Part shown: positions 16,620-26,179 of the stretch, one piece after another
Position numbering within the stretch: the stretch's first letter is position 1
Layout: each line of letters starts with the position of its first letter
Source of the DNA: an uncultured Ruminococcus sp.
Lineage (GTDB): Bacteria > Bacillota > Clostridia > Oscillospirales > Ruminococcaceae
DNA: 64,000 nt
Direction: 5' to 3'
NCBI GenBank assembly: GCA_949291125.1
Contig: CASEUJ010000020.1
Location: 1-64,000 of the forward strand
Position numbers and translations under genes: made by a program
Notes under the pieces: generated by a model
What the model was told of the DNA's origin: nothing
Database searches by the model: none
What the model saw: only the letters and a program-made list of their open reading frames with translations

Positions 16620-17978
16620 ATGACAGATATGGAAGCCGCAAGGCAGATCGCCGAAGCAGCGGAAAAACGCGGTGGGAGAGTGTATTTTGTGGGCGGCTAT
16701 GTCCGGGATAAGCTTCTCGGAAAAGCGAACAAGGACATTGACATTGAAGTCCACGGCATTTCTGCCACAGCGCTGGAACAAATCCTTGATGTCATGGGCA
16801 AACGCATGCAGATCGGGAAAAGCTTCGGGATCTATGGCTTAAAGGGATGCTCGATCGACATTGCACTTCCCCGAACAGAACGCCCCACCGGAACCGGGCA
16901 CCGGGATTTTACCGTGACTCCGAATCCGTTTCTGGGAACTGTCGCGGCAGCAAAACGACGCGATTTTACGATCAATGCCCTCATGGAAGATGTCCTCACC
17001 GGTGAAATTCTCGACCATTTTGGCGGTCGGGCAGATCTGGAACATGGCATACTCCGTCACATCGATGACGCCACGTTTGTCGAAGATCCCTTGCGCGTAC
17101 TCAGAGCAGCACAGTTTGCCGCAAGATTTCATCTGACGATCGCGCCAGAAACGGTTGCGCTCTGCCGCAAGATGGATTTGTCTGCACTCTCCAGTGAACG
17201 CATTTTCATGGAACTGGAAAAGGCACTTTTGAAATCGGACATGCCCTCGGTATTTTTTACACAGCTCCGGAGTATGGATCAATTGGATTTCTGGTTTCCG
17301 GAGGTCAAGGCGCTAATCGATGTCCCGCAAAACAGCACCCACCACAGAGAAGGCGACGTCTGGACGCACACCATGATGGTACTGGACGAAGCCGCAAAAC
17401 GGCGTGATCGGGTGCAAAAGCCGCTGTATTTTATGCTGTCTGCGCTGTGTCATGATTTCGGAAAGGCAGTCTGTACAACCGAAACGGACGGCATAATTCA
17501 TGCCTATGGTCATGAATCAGAGGGATTGCCCCTCGTACGAATGTTTCTGCGCCGGATCACATCGGAAACCAGGTTAAGCCGCTATGTTCTGAACCTGACC
17601 GAGCTGCACATGCAGCCAGGGGTGATGGCGGCGACAAAGTCCCGTCTGAAATCCACCAACAAGCTATTCGATGCGGCGATAGCACCCTATGATCTGATCC
17701 AACTGAGCATCTGCGATGGGCTCGGGAAAATTCCAGCAAAACAGGACGATGAGGCGTTTCTATGGGATCGCTATGCCCGGTTTCAACAGATCATGGCAAA
17801 GCCCTATGTCATGGGAAAAGATCTCGTAGATGCGGGGCTGACGCCCGATGCACAGTTTTCCACAATCCTCGCTTATGCCCATAAGCTGCGGCTGGCGGGA
17901 GTAGAAAAGAAAAGCGCACTGAAACAGTGTCTGGGCTATGCCAGAAAGCTTGCACGAAAACCGCAAAGCCTGTCATAA
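16620..17978 (+). CDS. cca: CCA tRNA nucleotidyltransferase with HD domain
   Basis: Adds or repairs the 3' CCA of tRNAs. 452 aa. The nucleotidyltransferase head has GGYVRD (25-30), the metal-binding D39-x-D41 pair, and RRDFTINAL (about 117-125). The RNA-binding middle region has EDPLRVLRAAQFAARF. An HD domain follows (HTMMVLDEA ... LCHDFGKA, about 250-340), as in multifunctional CCA proteins with phosphohydrolase activity. AAGGGG precedes the ATG. The 43-bp array sits directly upstream, so it may affect transcription or leader structure. Confidence 0.9.
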   Translation: MTDMEAARQIAEAAEKRGGRVYFVGGYVRDKLLGKANKDIDIEVHGISATALEQILDVMGKRMQIGKSFGIYGLKGCSIDIALPRTERPTGTGHRDFTVTPNPFLGTVAAAKRRDFTINALMEDVLTGEILDHFGGRADLEHGILRHIDDATFVEDPLRVLRAAQFAARFHLTIAPETVALCRKMDLSALSSERIFMELEKALLKSDMPSVFFTQLRSMDQLDFWFPEVKALIDVPQNSTHHREGDVWTHTMMVLDEAAKRRDRVQKPLYFMLSALCHDFGKAVCTTETDGIIHAYGHESEGLPLVRMFLRRITSETRLSRYVLNLTELHMQPGVMAATKSRLKSTNKLFDAAIAPYDLIQLSICDGLGKIPAKQDDEAFLWDRYARFQQIMAKPYVMGKDLVDAGLTPDAQFSTILAYAHKLRLAGVEKKSALKQCLGYARKLARKPQSLS

Positions 17979-18079
17979 TCCTTCCACCGGCTGCATACGA
18001 TAACTGCAGTGAAGTCCGCGAAATACGGCGTATACAAAGCGTATACAATAAATGATTCGCGCTAACGGGAGGAATTCGC

Positions 18080-18814
18080 ATGAAGCTAACCTGGAAAACG
18101 ATTGCAAAGCGGATGGGTGTGATGGTACTGGTCTGTGCGGTTGCGGTATCGGCGGTATACTTTGGCGGCACACGCATCCAGCGGGCGGTGTCCACCATGA
18201 CATCATCCCAGCAGGAGGAAACGCCGGTAATTATTTTAGATGCCGGGCATGGCGGCATGGACGGCGGATGCTCTTCCGTCAATGGCGTACCGGAAAAGGG
18301 CATCAACCTCAACATCCTTTTGTGCTTACGCGACATGCTGGAACTGAGCGGCTATACCGTCGAGGTAACCCGAGATACCGACCGCAGTATTCACGATGAG
18401 GGCGTCGAAGGCATTGCCAATCAGAAGAGCTCCGATATGGACAATCGACTGGCGCTGTTCAATCAATATGACAACGCCGTATGTATCTCCATCCACCAGA
18501 ACCAATTCACCGACGCCGCCTATTCCGGCGCGCAGATGTTCTATTCCGACAACGTCAGCGGCAGCAGCCAGCTGGCACAGTGTATGCAAGAGGCATTTGT
18601 GACCCAGCTCCAGCCGGAGAACACCAGGGAAGTCAAGCTATGCGGCAAAGAGCTGTATCTTTGCTATTTCAGCGAAAATCCTACGGTGATGGTAGAATGC
18701 GGCTTTCTTTCCAATCCGGAGGAAGCGGCATTGCTGGAAACGGAAAGCTATCAGCAGAAAGTGGCGTTTACCATTTTCTCTGGACTACAGACATATTTTT
18801 CCCAGCAAAAATGA
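18080..18814 (+). CDS. N-acetylmuramoyl-L-alanine amidase, CwlD-like
   Basis: Amidase_3 family zinc hydrolase that cuts the amide bond between MurNAc and the stem peptide. 244 aa. An N-terminal membrane anchor or signal (about 11-28) is followed by the catalytic domain with zinc ligands H57 (DAGHGG), E72 (PEKG) and H139 (SIHQN), and catalytic E206 (VMVECGFLSNPEEA). Size and domain layout resemble CwlD, which prepares spore-cortex muramic lactam. Whether this organism sporulates is not shown. GGGAGG precedes the start; a strong terminator follows. Confidence 0.82.
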   Translation: MKLTWKTIAKRMGVMVLVCAVAVSAVYFGGTRIQRAVSTMTSSQQEETPVIILDAGHGGMDGGCSSVNGVPEKGINLNILLCLRDMLELSGYTVEVTRDTDRSIHDEGVEGIANQKSSDMDNRLALFNQYDNAVCISIHQNQFTDAAYSGAQMFYSDNVSGSSQLAQCMQEAFVTQLQPENTREVKLCGKELYLCYFSENPTVMVECGFLSNPEEAALLETESYQQKVAFTIFSGLQTYFSQQK

Positions 18815-18821
18815 CGAAAAA

Positions 18822-18857
18822 AACGCACCGCGGCGCATTGTCCTACGGTGCGTTTTT
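18822..18857 (+). terminator. Terminator of the amidase gene
   Basis: AACGCACCG (18822-18830) and CGGTGCGTT (18846-18854) arms, followed by TTT. Confidence 0.75.
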
Positions 18858-18913
18858 GAGTGTGATGTGAAAGTCCTCTGTGTCAGGGCTGTGCCGTCTA
18901 TGGTTACTGAGGT

Positions 18914-20062
18914 TTACAGCACATTCTTCCCGTCGATCATCACCAGCCATGGATCACAGAGCAGATCCAGCGGATCGCCATGATAGAGCTGGAGATCGGC
19001 GTCCATACCCGGCGCAATACTTCCCACCCGGTCACCAATTCCTAAGATGTCGGCTGCGCCGCCAGTAATCGCATAGAGTGCATCTTCCCGGGTCATACCG
19101 CCCTTGACTGCAAGTGCGGCGGTAGTGGAAAGATATTGGATGGGCACCACGGTGTGATCGGTACACAGGGCGATCTTCACCCCAGCATGATGGAGTTTCG
19201 CCGGATTCTGAATGGTAAGCCCCTGCATCTCCGGCTTACACCGGTCGCAGAGCATGGGACCCACAATCACCGGAACATGTTCATCTTCTAAGATATCCGC
19301 GATCTGATACCCCTCGGTGCCGTGGATGATGACAAAATCGAGGTGAAACTCCCGGGCAATGCGAATGGCGGTGCAGATATCATCGGCGCGGTGACAGTGG
19401 AAGTGCGCCTTGACCTCTCGCTCTAATACCGGCAGAAGTGCTTCGCTTTTGGCGTCATAGTCCGGCATATGCTCGTCCGGGTCGCTTTGCGCAAAATCCA
19501 GCTCCATCTGATAGTGCTGTGCCTTGGCGAGGCCTTCTCGGATCATAGCTGCCGTTGCCATCCGGGTGATAGGGGTTTCATCCCGATCGGAATAGACGCG
19601 CTTTGGATTCTCCCCCAGCGCAAACTTCATGCCGGTGCCAATCTGCATCCGATCTACCATGTGTCCGGCGGTCTTGAGAATCGCCATAGCGCCGCCACAG
19701 GCATTCGCGCTGCCCGGCGAGATCATCGCAGTTGTCACACCCGCCGCTCGTGCTTCCGCAAAACAGCGGTCTAAGGGATTGATACCGTCAATGACGCGCA
19801 GATGGGGTGTAAAGGGGTCAGTGGATTCGTTACAGTCATCGCCCTCAAAATCAATGCCGTTTTCGATAATGCCAAGGTGTGTATGCGCATCGATAAAGCC
19901 CGGCAAGAGCAGTGATCCCCGTGCATCGATATCCTTTTTGTGCAGTTCAGACGGGGTTCCGGCGCAGACGTCTACGATTTTGCCGTTTTCGATGGAAACA
20001 TAGCCGTTTTCGATGATTCCGGCGTCGGTCATGGTATGTATGGTTGCATTCCAGATTTTCAT
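18914..20062 (-). CDS. Amidohydrolase family protein (imidazolonepropionase-like)
   Basis: 382 aa TIM-barrel metal hydrolase. The metal-binding HTH of GFIDAHTHLG (about 55-64) is present. Further candidate metal residues are in AHFHCH (about 219-224), FVIIHGTEGY (about 245-254) and CTDHTVVP (about 306-313, with the catalytic Asp). The substrate is unknown; close types include imidazolonepropionase and related deaminases, and no hut genes are nearby. Cytoplasmic, no signal peptide. It converges on the amidase gene, with the terminator between. Confidence 0.85.
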   Translation of the reverse strand: MKIWNATIHTMTDAGIIENGYVSIENGKIVDVCAGTPSELHKKDIDARGSLLLPGFIDAHTHLGIIENGIDFEGDDCNESTDPFTPHLRVIDGINPLDRCFAEARAAGVTTAMISPGSANACGGAMAILKTAGHMVDRMQIGTGMKFALGENPKRVYSDRDETPITRMATAAMIREGLAKAQHYQMELDFAQSDPDEHMPDYDAKSEALLPVLEREVKAHFHCHRADDICTAIRIAREFHLDFVIIHGTEGYQIADILEDEHVPVIVGPMLCDRCKPEMQGLTIQNPAKLHHAGVKIALCTDHTVVPIQYLSTTAALAVKGGMTREDALYAITGGAADILGIGDRVGSIAPGMDADLQLYHGDPLDLLCDPWLVMIDGKNVL

Positions 20063-20182
20063 GGTGTACTCCTGTTCATGGTTCGTGATCCGATGTGAGA
20101 AGTTAAAGCACTACGTTGATTTTTGATCGTGGGACTGTATTATAAGCTCTAACCTCTTGCCTGCCTACTTACCTCTAGCCGC

Positions 20183-20548
20183 CTACTCCGTCAGCCCATA
20201 GCTTTCATCGAGAAACAGTCGCACTTCCTCTTCCGGCACAGAGCCATCCAGCAAAATCGAGATCCAGTGCTTTTTGTTCATATGGTACGCCGGGTAGACG
20301 CCGTCCTTCTGTGCCAGCGACCCGGCTTCCAATGGGTCGCACTTGACGTTTAGGACATCTACCACACCGCCGGACAGTCCGAACTTTTCCCTTGGTACCA
20401 GAAAAAACAGCGCATACCACTTATGGCTGCGCTCGTGGCGCAGGACAGCATTGTCCGGATCGTCCTCCCATGGAAAGTCGGGATCAGTACCATAAGCATC
20501 TTTGGCGTAAGCAAATAAGCGCTTACGTATCGAAAAATCCGCCTTCAT
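20183..20548 (-). CDS. MmcQ/YjbR family protein
   Basis: 121 aa. Motifs typical of the CyaY-like-fold MmcQ/YjbR family: YGTDPDFPWEDDP (about 18-30), KWYALFFLVPREK and the end SKKHWxxILLDGS-like NKKHWISILLDG (about 91-102). Possibly DNA-binding; the role is not established. Its ATG overlaps the stop of the upstream nim-like gene (ATGA), so it is translated from the same message. Confidence 0.85.
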   Translation of the reverse strand: MKADFSIRKRLFAYAKDAYGTDPDFPWEDDPDNAVLRHERSHKWYALFFLVPREKFGLSGGVVDVLNVKCDPLEAGSLAQKDGVYPAYHMNKKHWISILLDGSVPEEEVRLFLDESYGLTE

Positions 20549-21018
20549 GTTACAGACCTCCGTTTCCCAGTCATAGATATCACAGTGAGCTTGAATACTG
20601 TCGTCTTTTCCACAATGTTTTGTGGAAAAGTGAAATCCTCTGCGCTGTGATACTGTCGCATCAATGTACGCAGCCCGAACCATTTTTCCTCGCCGGACAC
20701 CAGCGACAGCGCGCCCTGTCCGATGACGCTTTCATACGCCATGGCACACTTGCACGCATCCTTGTCCACGATCAGTTGATGGTGACAATCCATCTCAAAG
20801 CTGGCGTTGGGATTCTGAGCAATGAGGTCATATTTTTTGCCCATTGTTGCACCGTGGAAATACAGCGTGACCGTTTCCCCCTCGGTCGCCATGCCAAAAT
20901 TGAGCGGCAGAATGTATGGATATGGCGTATCATACAGCGCCAGTCGGCAGACATCGCACTGTTGTATGATCCGGATGAGTTCCGGAAATGATGTGATCTC
21001 CCGGTCGGTTCTGCGCAT
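20545..21018 (-). CDS. Pyridoxamine 5'-phosphate oxidase family (NimA-like) protein
   Basis: 157 aa from the chosen start. The split-barrel flavin-binding fold shows CRLALYDTPYPYILPLNFG (about 24-42), YFHGATMGKKYDLI (about 53-66) and SVIGQGALSLVSG (about 96-108). Relatives are often annotated as nitroimidazole-resistance or flavin-binding proteins; actual activity is unknown. GGAGTG lies five bases from this ATG; an ATG three codons earlier is less well spaced. First gene of a two-gene operon with the MmcQ/YjbR protein. Confidence 0.8.
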   Translation of the reverse strand: MRRTDREITSFPELIRIIQQCDVCRLALYDTPYPYILPLNFGMATEGETVTLYFHGATMGKKYDLIAQNPNASFEMDCHHQLIVDKDACKCAMAYESVIGQGALSLVSGEEKWFGLRTLMRQYHSAEDFTFPQNIVEKTTVFKLTVISMTGKRRSVT

Positions 21019-21173
21019 AGGTATCACTCCAATTCTGTAAGAAATTATCTTGTAAAATCCAACTGGATGAATTTTTTCCCATTTGGCAATGCGTTAGTAT
21101 TTCATATGATTTTCATAATCGCTTAGCGGAATTGTTTCCCAGGGATTTTTCATTTTGTACTCCATATCCCATC

Positions 21174-23564
21174 TTATTCGAGCGTCACGATCGTCACACC
21201 GTCCTCGCCCTCGCCGAACGTCCCCAGCCGGAAGGATTTGACGTATTTCAGTTGTTTGAGACGCTGATGAATGGCTTTTCTGAGCTGTCCGGTACCCTTC
21301 CCGTGGATGATGGTGACGGTGGCGATGTGGGATAATACGGCGCGGTCGAGGAATGCTTCCATCTGATAGACGCCCTCGTCACAAGTACATCCCCGGATAT
21401 CCAGTTCCATCGTACCACGGCGCGTCGCCTGTGTCGAGACTTTGCCGATGTTCTGGCGCTGTTTTTGCTTTTGCTGACTCTTCTGCTTTTCCTCCACTCC
21501 AGCAACCAGCCGCAGTTTTGCCACTGGTGCTTTGGTGCGCATCGCGCCCATTTGCAGAAATACCATGCCGTTCTTGTCCGGTTTGGCGAATACCACTGCT
21601 TTTTGCTTCGTATCCACCATCATAACTGTATCGCCCGGCATGAGCTCCCGCGGCAGGACATAGTCCTCATCGGGCATATCAGTGATAGGATTTGCCGTTT
21701 CATACATCTTCCGGAAACCGCGCTTCACGCGTCCCTTTGCCCCGGCAACATCTTCCGCAAAAGACGCCTTCTCCTTCTCTTTCCGGAGTTTGTCCAGTTC
21801 GGTGAGCATCTCATTGGACTGTGCCTTGGTCGATTCTACAATCTGCATGGCCTCAAGCCGCGCCTGTTCCATGATATTTTCACGGTCTTTTTGGGTGCGC
21901 CGCAGTTCCTCCCGGAGCGTCTCGGCGTCCTCCTGTGCTTGGCGCAGGGACTGCTGTAATGCTTCACGATCCTGCTCTAATCCACGTCGGGTGGCATCGA
22001 GCTGTTCTACCGCCTGTTCAAAGCGCGTATTTTCCTCACTGACAAGGGACTCTGCACGGGCAATGATATCCTTTGCCATACCAAGACCTTCGCTGATGGC
22101 AAATGCGTTTGATTTTCCCGGAGATCCTAAAATCAGACGATAGGTAGGGCGCAGGGTTTCCAGATCGAATTCACAAGAAGCGTTTTCGACATCCGGCTGC
22201 TGCGTCGCATAGAGTTTGAGTTCCTGATAATGGGTGGAAACCATCAGCTTTGCGCCGTTGTCTTTCAGCCGCTCAATAATGGCTTCTGCAAGCGCTGCGC
22301 CCTCGACCGGGTCTGTACCCGACCCCAATTCGTCGAGCAGCACCAGCGACTGTTCGTCTGCTTGTTCGAGAATCTGAATCACCCCGCGCATGTGCGCCGA
22401 AAACGTCGAAAGATTCTGTTCAATACTCTGGGTGTCGCCGATGTCCGCCAGCACATGGGTAAACACTGACACTCGGCTGCCTTCTGCCGCCGGAATCAGC
22501 ATGCCGCTCATCGCCATCAGGGTGAGAAGTCCACAGGTTTTCAGCGCAACCGTCTTACCGCCGGTGTTCGGACCGGTGATGATGAGCGCGCGATAGGGAT
22601 CGCCCAAGGTAAAGCTGATCGGCACCGCCTTTTTGTATGGGATCAGCGGATGACGCGCCTTTTTCAGAACGATCACGCCATCGTCGGTCAGTTCCGGTGC
22701 AAAGGCATGCATCTGTTCTGCCAGACGCGCCTTGGCAAAATAGAGATTGAGCTGGGCGCAGACCTCATGATCCTGAATCATGGCATCTGCCCATGTGCCG
22801 CAGTCGGCGCAAAGCGCTTCAATGATGCGTTCAATCTCTTCCGCCTCTTGAAGTTCCAGCAGGCGGATGTCATTGTTAGCATCCACCACTGCGATGGGTT
22901 CGATAAAAATGGTCTGTCCGGTGGCAGAGGTGTCGTGTACCAGCCCCGGGATCTTTCCCCGGTGTTCTGCTCGAACCGGAAGCACAAATCGCCCGTCCCG
23001 GAGCGTTACGCGGCTGTCCTGGAGACACTCCTGCACATCCTGTCGACGCATCATACTGTCGAGCGTATCCCGGAGCTTTTGCCGGGCGCGTCCGATTTTG
23101 CGGCGAATCTCCGCCAGCGCCGGACTCGCGGCATCGGCGATTTCTTCTTCCGACAGGATCGACCGATCGATCTTTTCCAATAAAAACGACACGGGTGCAA
23201 GCTGGGTGAACCAATCGTCGAGTGTCGATTCCACCCCGGCACAGCGATCGTACCAGTCGCTGAGAGCCTGCACTTGGCGCAGGACTGTGGCGATCTCCAA
23301 CAGATCTTTCAGCGACAGCCGCGACCCGGACTTTGCCCGGCGCAGCCCCATGCGCATATCGGAAAAGGTATGAAACGGCGGTGCGCCAAACTGGATCGAC
23401 AGCCTAAGGGCATCGCTGGTCTTATCCATTTCTGCCCGTGCATCGGCAAGGTCAGAGGTTGGCGTAATGGCGGCGATCATATCCCGGGTGATGTCGTTGG
23501 ACGCCAGACCCTTTAGCATATCTAAGATTTTGTGGAATTCTAATGTACGATGATGTGGATTCAT
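21174..23564 (-). CDS. mutS2: Endonuclease MutS2
   Basis: MutS paralogue lacking the mismatch-recognition domain; in Firmicutes it acts on recombination intermediates and collided ribosomes. 796 aa. It has an N-terminal core/lever region, Walker A GPNTGGKT (331-338), the signature DELGSGTDPVEGAALA, a long coiled coil (about 510-640) and a C-terminal Smr nuclease domain with LDIRGCTCDEG and HGKGTGQLR (about 710-796). The ATG overlaps the recO stop (ATGA), fixing the start and showing coupling. Last gene of the phoH-era-recO cluster. Confidence 0.94.
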   Translation of the reverse strand: MNPHHRTLEFHKILDMLKGLASNDITRDMIAAITPTSDLADARAEMDKTSDALRLSIQFGAPPFHTFSDMRMGLRRAKSGSRLSLKDLLEIATVLRQVQALSDWYDRCAGVESTLDDWFTQLAPVSFLLEKIDRSILSEEEIADAASPALAEIRRKIGRARQKLRDTLDSMMRRQDVQECLQDSRVTLRDGRFVLPVRAEHRGKIPGLVHDTSATGQTIFIEPIAVVDANNDIRLLELQEAEEIERIIEALCADCGTWADAMIQDHEVCAQLNLYFAKARLAEQMHAFAPELTDDGVIVLKKARHPLIPYKKAVPISFTLGDPYRALIITGPNTGGKTVALKTCGLLTLMAMSGMLIPAAEGSRVSVFTHVLADIGDTQSIEQNLSTFSAHMRGVIQILEQADEQSLVLLDELGSGTDPVEGAALAEAIIERLKDNGAKLMVSTHYQELKLYATQQPDVENASCEFDLETLRPTYRLILGSPGKSNAFAISEGLGMAKDIIARAESLVSEENTRFEQAVEQLDATRRGLEQDREALQQSLRQAQEDAETLREELRRTQKDRENIMEQARLEAMQIVESTKAQSNEMLTELDKLRKEKEKASFAEDVAGAKGRVKRGFRKMYETANPITDMPDEDYVLPRELMPGDTVMMVDTKQKAVVFAKPDKNGMVFLQMGAMRTKAPVAKLRLVAGVEEKQKSQQKQKQRQNIGKVSTQATRRGTMELDIRGCTCDEGVYQMEAFLDRAVLSHIATVTIIHGKGTGQLRKAIHQRLKQLKYVKSFRLGTFGEGEDGVTIVTLE

Positions 23565-24397
23565 ATGTCTGTCGGCGATGGCTCCGCCGGTTTTTCCCTC
23601 CCATCGGGTGCATTTTGATTCGGCAGTGTTTCCGACTGCCATTTGTCAGTAACTTCGTGATAAAAAGTCAGCGATCTGGGGACGAGATCCAGATGATAGA
23701 GCGTAAACTGTTCCACACAGCGCTGTAATGCTGCAAGATTCTTCGCGCCGAGTCGAAAACGATAGAGTCGCTGAAAATCGGCAAAGATAATGTGGCGCAT
23801 CGCCTGTAACACAGGCGCGTGCAGGAAAATTGGTGTTTCCGCCGGGTGCGGCTCAGCACACGAGGCACAGCGATAATACCCGTCCCGGACATAAAAATAA
23901 AGCTGCTGCGGCAGATATGCGCCGCACCCCCGACAGATCAGAATATCCGGCATCATGCCGATTTCCGTCATCAGGCGCAGTTCAAAAATGGACTTTAATA
24001 GTCCCTCGTCCCGCGTGCCATTTTCGAGATAGTGCAGCGTGTTGAGCATCAGGCGCATAATCTCACATTGTTCCTGCAGCACTGGAAGATCGCGCACTGT
24101 AAATCGCGTCAAATCACAGAAATACACCGCCAGACTCAACCGCGACAACGATTCGCGCAGGCGATAGAAAATACGGATCGGGGCGGCGCTGTCGAAATAG
24201 CGTCGATCGCCCCGTTTGGAAATACTGAATGTGGCATACGAAAATTGTTGTGTCGCGGAGAGCGCGGACGACGATGCCTTTTTTCCGCCGCGCACATAGA
24301 CTTCCTGCACTGTGTTTTGTTCCGTCAGGATATCAATGAATTTCCCCTTGTCTCCAGCGCTGCGCTGTGCCAGTACCAGACCGCGATACGTTTCCAT
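23561..24397 (-). CDS. recO: DNA repair protein RecO
   Basis: Recombination mediator that helps load RecA on SSB-coated DNA. 278 aa. N-terminal OB fold (METYRGLVLAQRSAGDKGKF), helical middle, and a zinc-finger-like CRGC ... CASC pair (about 159-181). The frame stays open 27 codons upstream, but those residues are an Arg run overlapping yqzL. The internal ATG (METYRG) aligns with the family N-terminus and has AAGGA upstream. Classic neighbourhood: yqzL before it, era further upstream. Confidence 0.93.
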   Translation of the reverse strand: METYRGLVLAQRSAGDKGKFIDILTEQNTVQEVYVRGGKKASSSALSATQQFSYATFSISKRGDRRYFDSAAPIRIFYRLRESLSRLSLAVYFCDLTRFTVRDLPVLQEQCEIMRLMLNTLHYLENGTRDEGLLKSIFELRLMTEIGMMPDILICRGCGAYLPQQLYFYVRDGYYRCASCAEPHPAETPIFLHAPVLQAMRHIIFADFQRLYRFRLGAKNLAALQRCVEQFTLYHLDLVPRSLTFYHEVTDKWQSETLPNQNAPDGREKPAEPSPTDI

Positions 24398-24515
24398 GGC
24401 TTTGATCCTTCTCCTTCTCTGCCTCCGTCTTCTGTTGTGCGGTCCCTTCGATCCGGCGATAGTGCAGATAGTCATCAATATGCCCGGTCAGGCAAAAAAT
24501 ATCCCATGCATCCAT
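24333..24515 (-). CDS. yqzL: YqzL-like small protein
   Basis: 60 aa. The N-terminus MDAWDIFCLTGHIDDYLHYR matches the short conserved YqzL pattern, which sits between era and recO in Bacilli and Clostridia. AGGAGG lies nine bases before the ATG. The reading frame runs 65 bp into recO, giving a C-terminal tail of about 20 residues that most YqzL proteins lack. Function is unknown. Confidence 0.75.
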   Translation of the reverse strand: MDAWDIFCLTGHIDDYLHYRRIEGTAQQKTEAEKEKDQSHGNVSRSGTGTAQRWRQGEIH

Positions 24516-24680
24516 TGTGCCATACCTCCTGCGTTTTGGGGATGGGATTAGGATGTGCCGGTTCGGCGGGATTTATGGGTGGAAAATTTATGAGCGATAC
24601 CGTACAAAGCCGTCAAGCGTTCTTTGTGCAGTGTTGCCTATGACAAAAGTACGAAAAGTGTTTCACGTGTCAAGCCGCCG

Positions 24681-25577
24681 TCATTCCCCGCTGTCCAGCC
24701 CGAAATTGCGGATCAGCCCTTCTTTGTTGCGCCAGTCCTCTTTGACCTTCACCCAGCACTGTAAGTTCACATGGATATAGAAAAACCGCTCTAAGTCCTG
24801 TCGTGCAAGAGTGGCAATTTTGCGCAGCATTGCGCCGTTTTTACCGATGAGGATACCCTTGTGGGACTCTCGTTCGCAATAGATAGTGGCGTCGATGTCG
24901 AGTAAATCTTTATCCTCCCGCTCTTGCATACGCTCTACCGAAACCGCAACGCCATGGGGCACTTCGTCGCGCAAGAGATTTAAGATCTTCTCCCGGATCA
25001 TTTCCGATGCCAATACCCGCTCCGGCTGGTCGGTAAATTTTTCATCTGGGAAAAAGTGGGGCGATTCTTTTGCAAGCGCCATTACTTCGGCTTCGATCCG
25101 GTCGATGCCGTCCATGGTCTTGGCGCTTACCGGCACTGTTGCCGCAAAATCATATTTCAGATTCAGCGACGCGATGATGCCCATCAGCTTTGTCTTATCC
25201 GCCAGCAAATCGATCTTATTGAGAATAAGGATCACCGGCGTCTTTGCCCGATTCAGGGATCTAAGCAAGGTTTCTTCCTGCCCGGAAAGCGCCTTGGTAC
25301 AGTCCTGCACAAACAACACTGCGTCCATATCCGTCACCGCGTTTTTCACCGTCTGGAGCATGTGATTACTCAGCTTCGACGTAGGTTTATGCAGCCCCGG
25401 CGTGTCCAGAAAAACCATTTGGATTTCGCCAACGGTTTTGATCCCCGTGATGCGCGTGCGCGTGGTCTGAGGTTTTGCGCTGACAGAGGCAATTTTTTCG
25501 CCGATAATCGCATTGAGGATCGATGATTTCCCAGCGTTGGTATGGCCGGCCAGTGTCACAAAAACCGACTTTGTCAT
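24681..25577 (-). CDS. era: GTPase Era
   Basis: Essential GTPase that binds the 3' end of 16S rRNA and assists 30S assembly. 298 aa. G1 GHTNAGKSS (11-19), G3 DTPG (58-61), G4 NKID (about 119-122) and G5 SAK (about 147-149), then the C-terminal KH domain with KGILIGKNGAMLRKI. Its ATG overlaps the ybeY stop (ATGA). Order phoH-ybeY-era-yqzL-recO is conserved, here without the dgkA and cdd genes often placed between ybeY and era. Confidence 0.96.
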   Translation of the reverse strand: MTKSVFVTLAGHTNAGKSSILNAIIGEKIASVSAKPQTTRTRITGIKTVGEIQMVFLDTPGLHKPTSKLSNHMLQTVKNAVTDMDAVLFVQDCTKALSGQEETLLRSLNRAKTPVILILNKIDLLADKTKLMGIIASLNLKYDFAATVPVSAKTMDGIDRIEAEVMALAKESPHFFPDEKFTDQPERVLASEMIREKILNLLRDEVPHGVAVSVERMQEREDKDLLDIDATIYCERESHKGILIGKNGAMLRKIATLARQDLERFFYIHVNLQCWVKVKEDWRNKEGLIRNFGLDSGE

Positions 25578-26086
25578 AGATTTCCATCCTCCGACTGTAC
25601 AAACGTCGCCTCACGCGAAATGCCCAGTTCGCCTAATACTTCCTCTTCTTTTTCACGCATCTTACGCTCTTCGAGCGGACTGGTTTCATGGTCATAGCCC
25701 AACAGGTGAAGCATGGAGTGTACGGTCAGAAAACCGATTTCGCGCTCTAATGAGTGGCCATAGATGTGCGCCTGCTTGACTGCGGTTTCCAGCGAGATCA
25801 CCACATCACCGAGCATCGCACAGCCGGTTTCTTTGTTGACATCATAGTGACCATCCTGCCCGAGCGGGAAGGAGAGCACATCTGTAGTGGCATCTTTCTG
25901 ACGATAGATCCGGTTCAGGCGTCTTATCTCCGCGTTGCTGACAAAGGAGACACTAACTTCTGCATCTTGTGTGAAATGTTCTGCCACCAGTACCGCCTGA
26001 CAGCAGCGCCGGATCAACATGCGAATTCCCACAGGGACACGCACTTCATTTTGATCGTTTTTTACCATAACTTTGACTTTAGACAT
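25574..26086 (-). CDS. ybeY: Endoribonuclease YbeY
   Basis: Metal-dependent RNase involved in 16S rRNA 3'-end maturation and ribosome quality control. 170 aa. The zinc motif HSMLHLLGYDHE (HxxxHxxGxDH) is at about 125-136. The N-terminus is taken at the ATG 11 bases after AAAGGAG; an ATG seven codons earlier overlaps this ribosome site. Coupled to era by a 4-bp overlap. Confidence 0.94.
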   Translation of the reverse strand: MSKVKVMVKNDQNEVRVPVGIRMLIRRCCQAVLVAEHFTQDAEVSVSFVSNAEIRRLNRIYRQKDATTDVLSFPLGQDGHYDVNKETGCAMLGDVVISLETAVKQAHIYGHSLEREIGFLTVHSMLHLLGYDHETSPLEERKMREKEEEVLGELGISREATFVQSEDGNL

Positions 26087-26179
26087 TATAATCGGATCTC
26101 CTTTCAATATATTGATCGATCGACGCGGGGCATATTATGCCGGTCGCGTCTTGGTGCCGCCGCTAAATCGATGCAGCGT

